NCBI RefSeq assembly: GCF_002160325.1
Contig: NZ_NFKJ01000003.1
Coordinates: forward strand, 1 to 64,000
DNA from: Lachnoclostridium sp. An181
GTDB taxonomy: Bacteria; Bacillota; Clostridia; Lachnospirales; Lachnospiraceae
DNA: 64,000 nucleotides
Reading direction: 5' to 3'
Shown here: piece by piece, positions 15,665 to 25,289 of the stretch
Layout of the letters: the number at the start of each line of letters is the position of its first letter
Numbering within the stretch: position 1 is the stretch's first letter
Translations under genes and position numbers: made by a program
The notes under the pieces: generated by a model
Database searches by the model: none
What the model saw: only the letters and a program-made list of their open reading frames with translations
What the model was told of the DNA's origin: nothing

Positions 15665-17407
15665 ATGGCTTTAGACGGAATTACCATCGCTAATTTAGTA
15701 AAGGAATTTAAAAAAAATCTAATAGAGGGCCGCATCAATAAAATCGCACAGCCGGAGACGGATGAACTTCTTCTCACTGTCAAAACTCCATCCGGCCAAA
15801 AAAGGCTGTGTATCTCTGCCAGCGCGTCCCTGCCTTTAATATATGAAACTTCAGAAAACAAACCAAGCCCAATGACAGCGCCTAACTTCTGCATGCTGCT
15901 TCGCAAATACATCGGAAATGGAAGGATCGTAGACATCTTTCAGCCATCTTTGGAGCGCATCATTCACTTTGACATTGAACACCTGGACGAGCTTGGGGAT
16001 GTCTGCCGCAAGAAACTGATCGTGGAAATCATGGGAAAACACAGCAATATCATTTTTTGCACTGCAGACGGAAAGATCATCGACAGCATCAAGCATGTAT
16101 CCGCACAGATGAGCTCTGTCCGGGAAGTACTGCCGGGACGGGAATACTTTATCCCGGATACCATGCACAAAAAAAATCCATTGGAGACTACATGGAAAGA
16201 ATTTAAAGAGGTACTTTGCTCCAAACCAATGCCTTTATCTAAAGCTGTTTATACTGGGTTCACAGGCATCAGCCCTGTGATTTCGGAAGAAATCTGCCAT
16301 CGCGCAGGAGTGGATTCTTCCATCCCTCCAAAAGAGTTTTCCGAAGATATGCTCCTGCATTTTTACAAACAGTTTGTCTTCTTTTTTGACGCTGTGAAGG
16401 AAGGAAATTTTGAACCAGCTATCTACTATGACAAAAAAGAACCTAAGGAATTCTCTTCGGTTCCACTTACACACTTTTCTACTTATAGCAAAGTCTCTTT
16501 TTCTTCTGTATCAGAGGTTGTGTCCAACTATTATGCGTCCAAAAACATACTTGGCCGTATCCGTCAAAAATCCGTTGACCTGCGCCATATCGTACAGACT
16601 GCGCTTGAGCGCAACCGGAAAAAATATGACCTTCAGCTAAAACAGTTAAAAGATACGGAAGGAAGGGAAAAATTCAAAGTCTACGGCGAGCTCATCCACA
16701 CTTACGGCTACAATGTTCCGGAAGGAGCCAAAAATATGGAGGCATTGAATTATTATAAAAATGAAACTATCTCCATTCCTTTGGATCCAACGAAAACTCC
16801 GGCAGAAAATGCGAAAAAATATTTTGAAAAATACAATAAATTAAAACGCACCTATGAGGCACTGTCCACACTGATCACAGAGACAAAAGATGAGATCGAC
16901 TATCTGGAATCTGTCAGCAACGCGCTTGACATTGCCCTTAGCGAGGACGATCTTCTGGAGATCAAAGAAGAGCTCATCCGTACCGGCTATGTAAAGAAAA
17001 AAGCGTCCAAACAAAAAATAAAATGGAAAAGCCATCCGTTTCATTATATTTCCAGCGATGGTTTTGACATGTATGTAGGTAAAAATAATATTCAGAACGA
17101 GGAACTCACTTTCCAGTTTGCCTCCGGGAATGACTGGTGGTTCCACGCAAAAGGCATTCCCGGCTCCCACGTCATTGTAAAAAGCAATGGACAGGAACTT
17201 CCGGACCGGACATTCGAAGAGGCCGGCAAACTGGCTGCCTACTATTCCAAAAGCCGCGGCAGCGATAAAGTGGAGATTGACTATGTGGAGAAAAAACATG
17301 TAAAAAAAGTAAAGGGAGCAAAGCCAGGCTTTGTCATTTATCACACTAACTATTCCCTTGTCATGGACTGTGATATCTCGGACATTCAAAAATCCGAGTC
17401 CGAATAA
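15665..17407 (+). CDS. rqcH: Rqc2 homolog RqcH (NFACT protein)
   Basis: 580 residues. In Bacillus the orthologue binds stalled 50S subunits carrying peptidyl-tRNA and adds C-terminal alanine tails for proteolysis; older annotations call it fibronectin-binding protein. The NFACT-N domain starts at MALDGITIANLVKEF; a coiled coil lies at about 290-430; the NFACT-R domain (about 455-560) shows NDWWFHAKGIPGSHVIV. The start follows AGGAGG. Its 3' end overlaps the end of the convergent Crp-family gene by 22 bp. Confidence 0.93.
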   Translation: MALDGITIANLVKEFKKNLIEGRINKIAQPETDELLLTVKTPSGQKRLCISASASLPLIYETSENKPSPMTAPNFCMLLRKYIGNGRIVDIFQPSLERIIHFDIEHLDELGDVCRKKLIVEIMGKHSNIIFCTADGKIIDSIKHVSAQMSSVREVLPGREYFIPDTMHKKNPLETTWKEFKEVLCSKPMPLSKAVYTGFTGISPVISEEICHRAGVDSSIPPKEFSEDMLLHFYKQFVFFFDAVKEGNFEPAIYYDKKEPKEFSSVPLTHFSTYSKVSFSSVSEVVSNYYASKNILGRIRQKSVDLRHIVQTALERNRKKYDLQLKQLKDTEGREKFKVYGELIHTYGYNVPEGAKNMEALNYYKNETISIPLDPTKTPAENAKKYFEKYNKLKRTYEALSTLITETKDEIDYLESVSNALDIALSEDDLLEIKEELIRTGYVKKKASKQKIKWKSHPFHYISSDGFDMYVGKNNIQNEELTFQFASGNDWWFHAKGIPGSHVIVKSNGQELPDRTFEEAGKLAAYYSKSRGSDKVEIDYVEKKHVKKVKGAKPGFVIYHTNYSLVMDCDISDIQKSESE

Positions 17408-18066
17408 CCGGAAAGTTCTTTTGTAAGAGAGAATCGATTCTTCTGAAACGTAAGAATGGATTCTCTTTTTAGTTTTCCAAGCTCTTTGGAGAGTGCGCTC
17501 CTGTCCACTCCGAGATAATCTGCCATCTCCTGCCTGTTAAACGGAATCTCAAAGTTGTAACTGCCCGCTTTTTTTGCCTGTCCCGAAAGAAAAGACAATA
17601 TTTTCTCCCTCGTCGTTCTTTTTGACAGGTAAGTAATTTTCTCGGAAAGCTGCAGATTTTTTTCCGCCATGATCTTCAGAAGATTTTTGACAGCTCTTTG
17701 ATGGAACTGGCAGGAAGACGGACAGACGTGCAGAATTTTTTTGCAGTCAAGAAACAAAATTTCTGTTTTCTCCGATGCAAGGACACTGACTTCGAGTCTC
17801 ATTCCCTCCACGTAGGCGTACGTCTCACCAAACAACTCACCTTCCTTTAACTGTGCCAAAATGGTTCGGTTCCCCCAAAAGTCTTCTTTGATCACCTGCA
17901 CTTTTCCGGTCAGAATAAGCCCCATCTCATGTATCGTTTGCCCTTCATTAAAAATATAATTTCCCTTGCCATATGTCGCTCTTTTTGCACCCATACACTT
18001 TAGCATAGACTCAATTTCTTCCTCTGTATTTCCTTCAAACAAGGTACTTTTTTTTAAAATTCCCAT
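17386..18066 (-). CDS. Crp/Fnr family transcriptional regulator
   Basis: 226 residues: a cyclic-nucleotide-binding-like sensor (about 8-118) and a C-terminal winged helix with the recognition segment MADYLGVDRSALSKELGKLKRE (about 181-202). Cysteines at 24, 108, 115 and 119 (CKKILHVCPSSC) hint at a redox or Fe-S sensor, which is inference. It is divergent from a ferredoxin gene, with an inverted repeat in the shared intergenic region, so it likely regulates that gene and itself. The ATG at 18066 has AGGAG 6 nt upstream. Ligand unknown. Confidence 0.88.
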   Translation of the reverse strand: MGILKKSTLFEGNTEEEIESMLKCMGAKRATYGKGNYIFNEGQTIHEMGLILTGKVQVIKEDFWGNRTILAQLKEGELFGETYAYVEGMRLEVSVLASEKTEILFLDCKKILHVCPSSCQFHQRAVKNLLKIMAEKNLQLSEKITYLSKRTTREKILSFLSGQAKKAGSYNFEIPFNRQEMADYLGVDRSALSKELGKLKRESILTFQKNRFSLTKELSGYSDSDF

Positions 18067-18083
18067 CACAAACTCCTATTCTT

Positions 18084-18099
18084 TGTTGCAAAAACAACA
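18084..18099. promoter_or_regulatory. Candidate Crp/Fnr operator between the regulator and ferredoxin genes
   Basis: Perfect inverted repeat TGTTG (18084-18088), 6-nt spacer, CAACA (18095-18099), the dimeric-site layout used by Crp/Fnr proteins. It lies 18 bp from the regulator start and overlaps or abuts the likely -35 region (near AGACAA, 18099-18104) of the ferredoxin promoter, whose -10 would be TATACT. Confidence 0.5.
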
Positions 18100-18175
18100 G
18101 ACAAATTTTTATTTTTTTATTATACTCTGTGTGTCATGAAAATTCTATAAAAATAACTGATATTGGGAGGATACT

Positions 18176-18814
18176 ATGATTCGACGTATTATAAAAATCA
18201 ATGAAAAAAAGTGTAATGGCTGCGGGGCCTGCGCAACCGCCTGCCACGAAGGTGCGATCAGAATGGTAAACGGCAAGGCAAAACTGATCCGGGATGATTA
18301 CTGCGATGGGCTTGGCGACTGTCTTCCTGCCTGTCCTGCAGATGCCATTTCCTTTGAGGAGCGCGAGGCAGCTGCCTACGATGAACACGCCGTAAAACGC
18401 CATCTGGAAAAACAGCCAACAAAAACAGCCAACAGAAATTCTGTTTCTTCAAGCCAACTTTCCCAGTGGCCGGTACAGATAAAACTTCTTCCGACAAAAG
18501 CACCTTATTTTCAAAATGCCCACATATTGATAGCAGCTGACTGTACTGCTTACGCTTACGCCAATTTCCATCAGGACTTTATCAAAGGCCGCACAGTGCT
18601 CATCGGATGTCCCAAACTGGATATGGTCGACTACTCCGAAAAACTGACGGAAATCTTCCGCGAAAATGACATTGCTGATGTCACCGTAACCCGCATGCAG
18701 GTTCCTTGCTGCGGCGGTATGGAGTACGCGGTAAAAACAGCCGTGCAGGCAAGCGGAAAAGAGATTCCTGTAGAAGTGTGCATCATTTCCCCGGATGGAA
18801 ATATTTTAAATTAA
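18176..18814 (+). CDS. 4Fe-4S dicluster ferredoxin-type protein with extra C-terminal domain
   Basis: 212 residues. Cluster ligands: C13xxC16xxC19xxxC23 and a second set C43, C49, C53 (YCDGLGDCLPACP). The remaining 130 residues form a separate domain with TVLIGCPKLDMVDY and VPCCGGMEYAV, seen in clostridial ferredoxin-like proteins beside Crp/Fnr regulators. It should act as a cytosolic electron carrier or sensor module; its partner is unknown. The start follows GGGAGG. The divergent Crp-type regulator probably controls it. Confidence 0.85.
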   Translation: MIRRIIKINEKKCNGCGACATACHEGAIRMVNGKAKLIRDDYCDGLGDCLPACPADAISFEEREAAAYDEHAVKRHLEKQPTKTANRNSVSSSQLSQWPVQIKLLPTKAPYFQNAHILIAADCTAYAYANFHQDFIKGRTVLIGCPKLDMVDYSEKLTEIFRENDIADVTVTRMQVPCCGGMEYAVKTAVQASGKEIPVEVCIISPDGNILN

Positions 18815-18817
18815 TAC

Positions 18818-18866
18818 AAAAACACGGACAGCTCCTTTGAGGCGTAAGGAAACTGTCCGTACTTTT
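18818..18866. terminator. Bidirectional terminator between ferredoxin gene and glyA
   Basis: ACGGACAG (about 18824-18831) pairs with CTGTCCGT (18853-18860), with inner CTT/AAG pairing. U-runs flank it in both directions (ACTTTTC on plus, GTGTTTTTG on minus), serving the two convergent genes. Confidence 0.8.
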
Positions 18867-20114
18867 CTATTCGTAAAGCGGATATTTCTCGCAGATAGCA
18901 TTGACAGCACTTCTGATCTCATCTGCTTTTGTCTCAAAATCTGTCACCGTCAGTTTGATCAGTCTGGCAATCTCTTTCATATCATCTTCTTTCAGCCCTC
19001 TTGTCGTGACAGCCGGTGTTCCAATACGGACACCGCTTGTGACAAATGGACTTTGCGGATCATTTGGAACCGCATTTTTGTTCACTGTGATGTAAACTTC
19101 ATCCAAACGGTTCTGAAGTTCTTTTCCTGTGATATTCATATTCTGCAGATCCACAAGCATCAGATGATTGTCCGTTCCCCCTGACACCAGATCAAAGCCT
19201 TCATCCACCAGTGCCTGTGCCAGCACTTTTGCATTCTTTACCACCTGCGCCTGATATTCCTTAAACTCCGGTTTCAAGGCCTCACCAAAGCATACTGCCT
19301 TTGCCGCAATGATGTGTTCCAAAGGTCCCCCCTGCGTTCCCGGGAAAATTGCCTTGTTGATCGCCTTTGCATGTTCCTCTTTGCACAGAATCAATCCCCC
19401 TCTTGGACCTCTTAGTGTTTTGTGGGTTGTCGTCGTCACTACATCCGCATACGGAACCGGACTCTGATGCAGCCCTGCCGCTACAAGCCCTGCGATGTGA
19501 GCCATGTCAACAAAGAGAATTGCTCCAACCTCTTTTGCAATCTCAGAAAATTTTTCAAAATCAATCGCTCTTGGATATGCAGATGCCCCTGCCACGATCA
19601 TCTTTGGCCTGCACTCCAGCGCCTGACTGCGGATGATGTCGTAATCCAAATATCCGTTATCATTTACACTGTAAGGCACAAAATGATACAAAAGACCGGA
19701 TGCATTGACCGGTGAGCCATGTGTCAGATGTCCGCCGTGATCCAGGTTCAGCCCCATTACAGTATCCCCTGGATTTAAAAACGCCTGGTATACAGCCAGA
19801 TTTGCATTTGCTCCGGAATGAGGCTGCACGCACGCATGTTCTGCCCCAAATAGTTTTTTTGCTCTCTCGATCGCGATATTCTCAATCACATCCACATCCT
19901 GGCATCCACCATAATATCTTTTTGCAGGGTATCCTTCCGCATACTTGTTAGTCGGCACGGTTCCCATAGCGAGCATAACAGCCGGACTCACGATGTTCTC
20001 CGATGCGATAAGCTCTAAATTTCTTCTCTGTCTTCCAAGTTCCCCGTAAAGCGCCTCTCCTACTTCCGGGTCAAATTCTTTCACAAAATCCATCACTTCT
20101 GTCACTAAATTCAT
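18867..20114 (-). CDS. glyA: Serine hydroxymethyltransferase
   Basis: 415 residues, family length. Converts serine and tetrahydrofolate to glycine and 5,10-methylene-THF. The PLP lysine is Lys232 in [23 protein letters not shown] and [13 protein letters not shown] are the N-terminal substrate motifs; HIAGLVAAG precedes the lysine. It follows the DUF815 ATPase gene by 29 bp and is probably the last gene of a pheA-DUF815-glyA transcript. Confidence 0.97.
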   Translation of the reverse strand: MNLVTEVMDFVKEFDPEVGEALYGELGRQRRNLELIASENIVSPAVMLAMGTVPTNKYAEGYPAKRYYGGCQDVDVIENIAIERAKKLFGAEHACVQPHSGANANLAVYQAFLNPGDTVMGLNLDHGGHLTHGSPVNASGLLYHFVPYSVNDNGYLDYDIIRSQALECRPKMIVAGASAYPRAIDFEKFSEIAKEVGAILFVDMAHIAGLVAAGLHQSPVPYADVVTTTTHKTLRGPRGGLILCKEEHAKAINKAIFPGTQGGPLEHIIAAKAVCFGEALKPEFKEYQAQVVKNAKVLAQALVDEGFDLVSGGTDNHLMLVDLQNMNITGKELQNRLDEVYITVNKNAVPNDPQSPFVTSGVRIGTPAVTTRGLKEDDMKEIARLIKLTVTDFETKADEIRSAVNAICEKYPLYE

Positions 20115-20143
20115 ACATGCGTTCTCCTTTTCTCTTTTTGTTT

Positions 20144-21430
20144 CTATTTGCCAAGCAGATAATCAATAAACTGCTGTGCTGTCCTCCCGGAAAGTCCGCC
20201 GTGGGAGAGCTCCCATTTGTTCGCATCCAACAAAAGTTTTTCCTGGGGCATCTCGATTCCATTTCTTGCAGCCAGCATTTTTACGATATCCTGGAACTGT
20301 CTTTTGTCCGGCTTTCCAAAGTAGATGGACACCCCAAACCTTGCCACAAGGGAGAGTTTCTCTTGTACCGTATCATTTTTGTGCAGATCATCATCCCGCT
20401 CTTCTTTGTCGCTGAATTTCTCGCGCACCAGATGACGCCGGTTTGAAGTTGCATAGATCAGCACATTTTCCGGTTTTTTCTCCAATCCTCCCTCGATCAC
20501 TGCCTTCAAATATTTGTATTCGATCTCGAATTCCTCAAAGGACAGGTCATCCATATAAATGATAAACTTATAATTTCTGTCTTTGATCTTTGCGATCACA
20601 TCATTCAAATCCTGAAATTGATGCTTATATACTTCTATCATACGCAGCCCCTGATCATAATACTGGTTTAACACTGCTTTGATGGATGTGGATTTTCCGG
20701 TCCCCGCATCGCCGTAGAGCAGGCAGTTGTTTGCCCTCTTGCCTTCCACAAATGCCCTCGTGTTGTCCGTCAGTTTCTGCTTTGCAATCTCATATCCAAC
20801 GAGATCATCCAGGTTGACATGGGCAATCTTTGTGATAGGGACAATATCCACCTCCCCGTCTTTCCTCTCCACACGAAATGCCTTATGAAGACCAAACTTT
20901 CCTACGCCAAACTCTTTGTAAAAGTTGGTCAGCACCTTCTTGAACTCCGCTGCATCTTGTGCCTTTCCAAGATGCACACTCAGATCGCAGATTCTGTCCC
21001 GAATTCTTTTATTATACACTTTACCTTGTCCTTTTGGGTTCTTGTACCCAAAAAGCACGGAAAAACAGGATGCCTCCAATGCATTTTCAAGCTTTTGGAA
21101 ATCATAATCAAAAAGCTCTTTGAAAATCTCAAAATCATGCAGCGCTACCTCATTGATACTTCCTTCGATTTCCCCCACAATCTCACAAGCTGTACTGTAG
21201 GCATTTTCGTGATTTGCAAGAAGGTATGTGAGATAGGTATGCCAAAGATTTCCCTCAAACCCATGGCTTGCCGCCAATTCCAAAAGTGCATTCATGCATT
21301 CAAACAGCAGGCTCTTTAAGTCCTCTTTGTTGTAATATGCATTGTCGTAATTATCCATCAAAAATGTCATGTCATCCAAAATTGACTCCTGCTCCATATG
21401 TTTATAGAGCATCAATTCATTCGTCCTCAT
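20144..21430 (-). CDS. DUF815 AAA-type ATPase
   Basis: 428 residues. The DUF815 P-loop domain occupies the C-terminal half: Walker A GDAGTGKS (240-247), Walker [12 protein letters not shown] (about 290-300), and the arginine-containing [13 protein letters not shown]. The N-terminal 200 residues are helical and probably confer partner specificity. Cytosolic; the substrate is unknown. Fixed between pheA and glyA here. The start follows GGTGAGA. Confidence 0.85.
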   Translation of the reverse strand: MRTNELMLYKHMEQESILDDMTFLMDNYDNAYYNKEDLKSLLFECMNALLELAASHGFEGNLWHTYLTYLLANHENAYSTACEIVGEIEGSINEVALHDFEIFKELFDYDFQKLENALEASCFSVLFGYKNPKGQGKVYNKRIRDRICDLSVHLGKAQDAAEFKKVLTNFYKEFGVGKFGLHKAFRVERKDGEVDIVPITKIAHVNLDDLVGYEIAKQKLTDNTRAFVEGKRANNCLLYGDAGTGKSTSIKAVLNQYYDQGLRMIEVYKHQFQDLNDVIAKIKDRNYKFIIYMDDLSFEEFEIEYKYLKAVIEGGLEKKPENVLIYATSNRRHLVREKFSDKEERDDDLHKNDTVQEKLSLVARFGVSIYFGKPDKRQFQDIVKMLAARNGIEMPQEKLLLDANKWELSHGGLSGRTAQQFIDYLLGK

Positions 21431-21451
21431 TCTCTCACCGCCTCTTTTTCT

Positions 21452-22582
21452 CTAGTAATTGCCAAGGATCCTTAAACTTCTTGCCTCTTCTCTCAGTCCC
21501 CTTAAAGCATTTTTGACTGCTCCGTCCGCCAGATTTCCTTCAAAATCAACAAAAAAACGATACTCCCATGTGCGTCCCTCAATTGGTCTGGACTCAATCT
21601 TCGTCATATTTAAGTGATTGTAGATAAAATGGGACAGCATTTGATAGAGGGAACCGCTTTCATGCGGAACTTCAAAACAAATGCTGACCTTGGCAGCGTC
21701 CTTTAGGAACACTTTCTGGTTCGTCACAACGATAAATCGTGTGGAATTACTGCTGTCAAAATTCACTTGTCTCTCCAAAATCTCAAGACCATGTACCTTT
21801 GCCGCATATTCGCTGCAGATAGCCGCTTCCTCCACGTTTTGGTCTTCCAGCACTTTTTGCGCCGCGACAGCTGTGTTTGCCACACTGATCTGCTGCCAAT
21901 TCCGGTGTTCCTCCAAATATTTCTGACACTGCATCAGTCCCTGCGGATGGGAGTAGACCCTCCTGATACCGGAAAGACTTGCGCCCTTTAACCCGGAAAG
22001 CGTGTGGGAAATCGGGATCACCACTTCCCCCACAATATAATTTTCAAACTCAACAAGCAGATCATACACCTGGTCCACAGCGCCTGCAGAAGAATTCTCT
22101 ATCGGCAGCACCGCGAAATCCGCGCTGCCTTCCTCAATCGCAGCCATCGCATCTTTGAAGGTGGACACATGGAAACTATTGATATCCTCCCCAAAATATT
22201 TCTGCATCGCTGCCTGAGAATAAGCTCCTTCTGTGCCCTGGAATACAATCCTTGCCCCCTCCACATTCAGTTTGTCAATCTCAATAAAAGGCAGTTTCCC
22301 AAGAGTCCCTTTTTCTGTCAAAAGCTGATACTGCAGCTTTCTGCTCATGGACATCAGCTGCTGAAACAGCTCTCTTGCACCTGTTTTGTAGCTGTCTGTT
22401 TTCACCTTTTCCTCAACAGCCGCCAGTTTCTCATTTTCTCTTTCCTTGTCAAACACACGGCTGCCAGTTTCTATCTTATATTCTGCGACCTTCCCGCAGA
22501 TATCCATTCTTTCTTCATAAAGTTTTACAATCTCTGCGTCAATTCTGTCGATTTCTTTTCTTAAGTCTTCTAATTTTGCCAT
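21452..22582 (-). CDS. pheA: Bifunctional chorismate mutase/prephenate dehydratase
   Basis: 376 residues catalysing the two steps from chorismate to phenylpyruvate. Chorismate mutase AroQ domain about 1-90 (LRKEIDRIDAEIVKLYEERM); prephenate dehydratase about 110-288, with GTEGAYSQAA and the catalytic TRF motif at 281-283; C-terminal ACT domain about 297-376 with the ESRP element that confers phenylalanine feedback inhibition. It is divergent from pyrB and leads the pheA-DUF815-glyA run. No T-box or leader peptide is visible upstream. Confidence 0.96.
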   Translation of the reverse strand: MAKLEDLRKEIDRIDAEIVKLYEERMDICGKVAEYKIETGSRVFDKERENEKLAAVEEKVKTDSYKTGARELFQQLMSMSRKLQYQLLTEKGTLGKLPFIEIDKLNVEGARIVFQGTEGAYSQAAMQKYFGEDINSFHVSTFKDAMAAIEEGSADFAVLPIENSSAGAVDQVYDLLVEFENYIVGEVVIPISHTLSGLKGASLSGIRRVYSHPQGLMQCQKYLEEHRNWQQISVANTAVAAQKVLEDQNVEEAAICSEYAAKVHGLEILERQVNFDSSNSTRFIVVTNQKVFLKDAAKVSICFEVPHESGSLYQMLSHFIYNHLNMTKIESRPIEGRTWEYRFFVDFEGNLADGAVKNALRGLREEARSLRILGNY

Positions 22583-22651
22583 TCCCTCACCCTGCTTTCA
22601 AAATTCTTTTCCCATTATAATACATTTTTTCCGTAAAATCCATGCCGCTGG

Positions 22652-22680
22652 TTGAAATCAATTTTATTTTATTATATGAT
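22652..22680 (+). promoter_or_regulatory. SigA-type promoter of pyrBI
   Basis: TTGAAA (22652-22657), 17-bp spacer, TATGAT (22675-22680), about 43 bp before the pyrB ATG. The short leader has no hairpin or PyrR-type attenuator. Confidence 0.75.
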
Positions 22681-22723
22681 GTAGAAAGATAATTCCAAGA
22701 ATTTTCCTTAAAGGAGGTTTCAT

Positions 22724-23647
22724 ATGAGACATTTAATGAGTCCTTTGGACTTTTCAGTCGAAGAACTGGACCGTATCTTAGATTTGGCCAATGACATTGA
22801 ACGTCATCCGGATAAATATGCACACGCCTGTGCAGGAAAGAAACTGGCAACCTTATTCTATGAGCCAAGCACACGTACCAGATTAAGCCATGAGGCTGCA
22901 ATGTTGAACCTGGGCGGTAGTGTTCTTGGCTTTTCTTCTGCTGATTCCAGCTCCGCTGCGAAAGGGGAGAGCGTATCGGACACGATCCGCATGGTCTCCT
23001 GCTATGCAGACATCTGCGCAATGCGCCATCCAAAAGAAGGCGCGCCGATGGTTGCCTGCAAACACTCTTCTATCCCTGTCATCAACGCGGGAGACGGAGG
23101 ACATCAGCACCCGACTCAGACATTGACAGACCTTTTGACCATCCGCTCTTTAAAGGGCAGACTGGATCACTTGAAAATCGGGCTCTGCGGAGATTTGAAG
23201 TTCGGGCGCACAGTCCACTCTCTGATCCACGCCCTTGTGCGGTACGAAGGAATTGAATTTGTCCTGATCTCCCCGGAAGAGCTGCGCCTTCCGGACTACA
23301 TCCGTGAAGATGTATTGGAAAAAAATAATGTCCCTTACAAAGAGGTCGTTCGCCTGGAGGAAGCTCTTCCAAGCCTGGATCTTTTATACATGACACGTGT
23401 GCAGAAAGAACGTTTCTTCAATGAAGAGGACTATGTCCGCATGAAAGATTTCTACATTCTGGATGCAAAAAAAATGCAGCTTGCACCACAGGATATGCTC
23501 GTCCTTCATCCGCTCCCAAGAGTCAACGAAATCTCTGTGGAAGTAGACAAAGACCCACGAGCTGTATACTTTAAACAGGTACAATACGGCGTGTACGTAC
23601 GCATGGCTCTTATACTGACACTGCTCGAAATCAATGTGGAATCATAG
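22724..23647 (+). CDS. pyrB: Aspartate carbamoyltransferase catalytic subunit
   Basis: 307 residues. Joins carbamoyl phosphate and aspartate in pyrimidine synthesis. The carbamoyl phosphate loop STRTR is at 49-53; [10 protein letters not shown] is the aspartate/carbamoyl phosphate segment; HPLPR near the end is intact. The start follows AAGGAGG. pyrI follows after 13 bp, so the enzyme should be the allosteric class B holoenzyme. Confidence 0.97.
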   Translation: MRHLMSPLDFSVEELDRILDLANDIERHPDKYAHACAGKKLATLFYEPSTRTRLSHEAAMLNLGGSVLGFSSADSSSAAKGESVSDTIRMVSCYADICAMRHPKEGAPMVACKHSSIPVINAGDGGHQHPTQTLTDLLTIRSLKGRLDHLKIGLCGDLKFGRTVHSLIHALVRYEGIEFVLISPEELRLPDYIREDVLEKNNVPYKEVVRLEEALPSLDLLYMTRVQKERFFNEEDYVRMKDFYILDAKKMQLAPQDMLVLHPLPRVNEISVEVDKDPRAVYFKQVQYGVYVRMALILTLLEINVES

Positions 23648-23660
23648 GGAGGCTGAAAAA

Positions 23661-24125
23661 ATGGTAAAAAAAGAAAATAATGAGACATTAAACGTCAGCG
23701 GACTGAACGAAGGCGTGGTCCTTGACCATATCCAGGCAGGCAAATCCATGGACATCTACAATTATCTGAAACTGGACAAGCTTGACTGCACAGTTGCCAT
23801 CATCAAAAATGCACGCAGCAACAAAATGGGGAAAAAAGATATTATAAAAATCGAATGTCCGATCGACTACATTGACCTGGATGTATTGGGATTCATTGAC
23901 CACAATATCACCATCAACATTATCCAGCATGACAAGGTTGTGGAAAAGAAACAGCTCCATCTGCCATCAGAAATCACAAATGTTATCAAGTGCAAGAATC
24001 CAAGGTGCATCACTTCCATTGAACAGGAACTGGAGCATGTCTTTGTCCTCACAGATGAGGAGAAGGAAATATACCGCTGTAAATACTGTGAAGAAAAATA
24101 TGAAGGACGACTGCGCAAGCAATAA
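23661..24125 (+). CDS. pyrI: Aspartate carbamoyltransferase regulatory subunit
   Basis: 154 residues. The N-terminal domain (about 1-100) binds nucleotide effectors; the C-terminal zinc domain has four Cys ligands at 111, 116, 140 and 143 (CKNPRC and CKYC), which contact the PyrB trimers. The ATG at 23661 has GGGAGG 8 nt upstream; an in-frame ATG at 23634 lies inside the pyrB coding end and is not the start. Linked pyrB-pyrI is the usual arrangement in this group. Confidence 0.96.
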   Translation: MVKKENNETLNVSGLNEGVVLDHIQAGKSMDIYNYLKLDKLDCTVAIIKNARSNKMGKKDIIKIECPIDYIDLDVLGFIDHNITINIIQHDKVVEKKQLHLPSEITNVIKCKNPRCITSIEQELEHVFVLTDEEKEIYRCKYCEEKYEGRLRKQ

Positions 24126-24130
24126 AAGAC

Positions 24131-24159
24131 CGGGACACGCTATTGGCGTGTCCCGTTTT
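24131..24159. terminator. Bidirectional terminator between pyrI and the cytidylate-kinase-like gene
   Basis: Perfect 10-bp stem CGGGACACGC/GCGTGTCCCG (24131-24140 and 24146-24155) with a 5-nt loop, TTTTC on the plus side and CTTTTATT on the minus side. Confidence 0.85.
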
Positions 24160-24161
24160 CT

Positions 24162-24764
24162 CTACATATTTTCATAAAGTGTGCTCAGCATCAGAAGAAT
24201 CTGTTTTCTGGAGACCCGGCTTGTATCTATGCATACATCGTACTGCTCCATGTCATTCCACTGTTCATCTGTGAAATAATTGTAATAGTATTTTCTCTGC
24301 TTATCCATCCTTTTTACCATCATCTTTGCTATCTTCTCATCCGCTGATGTGCGGTTCACGATTTCCTCCACACGCTTTTCAAACGGTGCGTAAAGAAATA
24401 CACTCTTGCAGTTTTGTTCTTCTCTTAAAATAAAATTGGCACATCTTCCGACAAAAATACAGTCTTCCTTTTTTGCAAGCTCTAAGATAATCTCTCTCTG
24501 CGTTTTAAAAAGCACATCATTGAGCGGTTCAAAACGGAATTTCTTTTCCATCTGTATCTCATCCTCAACAGGATAACGCCAGGAACTGGCCCTTTTTTCA
24601 TCCACTTTTATCAGCTCTTCGTAAGGAATGCCTTCGCGTTCCTCCGCAATCTTCAGCAACTCATTGTCATAATAATGTATTCCCAAAAGCTCGCCTAGGC
24701 TTTTCGCTATCTGCCGTCCACAGCTTCCGTACATGCGGTTGATCGTAATAATCCGGCTATTCAT
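24162..24764 (-). CDS. Cytidylate kinase-like family protein
   Basis: 200 residues of the cytidylate-kinase-like (AAA/P-loop) family: start MNSRIITINRMYGSCGRQIAKSLG, where the glycine-poor loop YGSCGRQIA stands in for a P-loop, then YYDNELL and DCIFVGRCANFIL. The second half carries arginine-rich lid residues (RTSADEKIAKMMVKRMDKQR). It is distinct from true Cmk, and the substrate is not established. Convergent with pyrI. Confidence 0.82.
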   Translation of the reverse strand: MNSRIITINRMYGSCGRQIAKSLGELLGIHYYDNELLKIAEEREGIPYEELIKVDEKRASSWRYPVEDEIQMEKKFRFEPLNDVLFKTQREIILELAKKEDCIFVGRCANFILREEQNCKSVFLYAPFEKRVEEIVNRTSADEKIAKMMVKRMDKQRKYYYNYFTDEQWNDMEQYDVCIDTSRVSRKQILLMLSTLYENM

Positions 24765-24829
24765 AAAACATTCCCCTTTCTGTCATGCTTTTTTAACAAT
24801 TTACAGTTATATTTTACCATACTCTGCAT

Positions 24830-24868
24830 AAAAAAATAGTCCCCAATACATTTTTTGTACAGGAACTA
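24830..24868 (-). terminator. Rho-independent terminator of rnpB
   Basis: TAGTCCCC (24837-24844) pairs with GGAACTA (24862-24868), one mismatch; on the minus strand seven U residues follow (24830-24836). Confidence 0.75.
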
Positions 24869-24883
24869 TAATCTTAATCTTGG

Positions 24884-25237
24884 GCTTAAGCAAGACGATA
24901 AGCCGGGTTATGTCGTTGAGCGGTCATCTATCTAGACCTGCCGTTGCCGGCAGGTTCAAGCAACCTACCTAAAACGTGACGGGCCGCCACATTGTTTTAC
25001 TCCGGTTTTGCTTCGGATGGGGTTTACATGTGCCCCCGCTGTCACCAGCAGGGCGGTAGTCTCTTACACTGCCCTTCCACCCTTACCAGCCACTGGCTGG
25101 CGGTACATTTCTGTTGCACTGGCCTTGGAGTCGCCTCCACCGGACGTTATCCGGCATCCTGCCCTGTGAAGCCCGGACTTTCCTCGCCTGCATCCTTTCG
25201 GAATTCGCAGCCGCGACCGCCTGTCTTACTTAAAACC
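24884..25237 (-). ncRNA. rnpB: RNase P RNA (class A-like)
   Basis: Catalytic RNA that matures tRNA 5' ends. On the minus strand the universally conserved segments appear in order: GAGGAAAGTCCGGGCT near the 5' end, GTGCAACAGAAA, GGTGGAAGGGCAGTGTAAGAG, AGATAGATGACCG and ACATAACCCGGCTTA near the 3' end. AAGTAAGAC at the 5' end pairs with GTCTTGCTT at the 3' end (P1). Overall layout resembles bacterial class A. The ends are set by P1, the promoter and the terminator, and are approximate to a few bases. Confidence 0.95.
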
Positions 25238-25243
25238 TTTGTC

Positions 25244-25272
25244 ATTCTATCACAACTCACATGCAAAGTAAA
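25244..25272 (-). promoter_or_regulatory. Promoter of rnpB
   Basis: On the minus strand TTTACT (25267-25272), 17-bp spacer, TAGAAT (25244-25249), placing the transcript start at about the 5' end of the RNase P RNA. Confidence 0.65.
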
Positions 25273-25289
25273 GTACCATCCCCGCCATT

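Noticed and set aside
22620-22723. PyrR-type attenuator before pyrB
   Set aside because: The leader is only about 40 nt and has no terminator hairpin.
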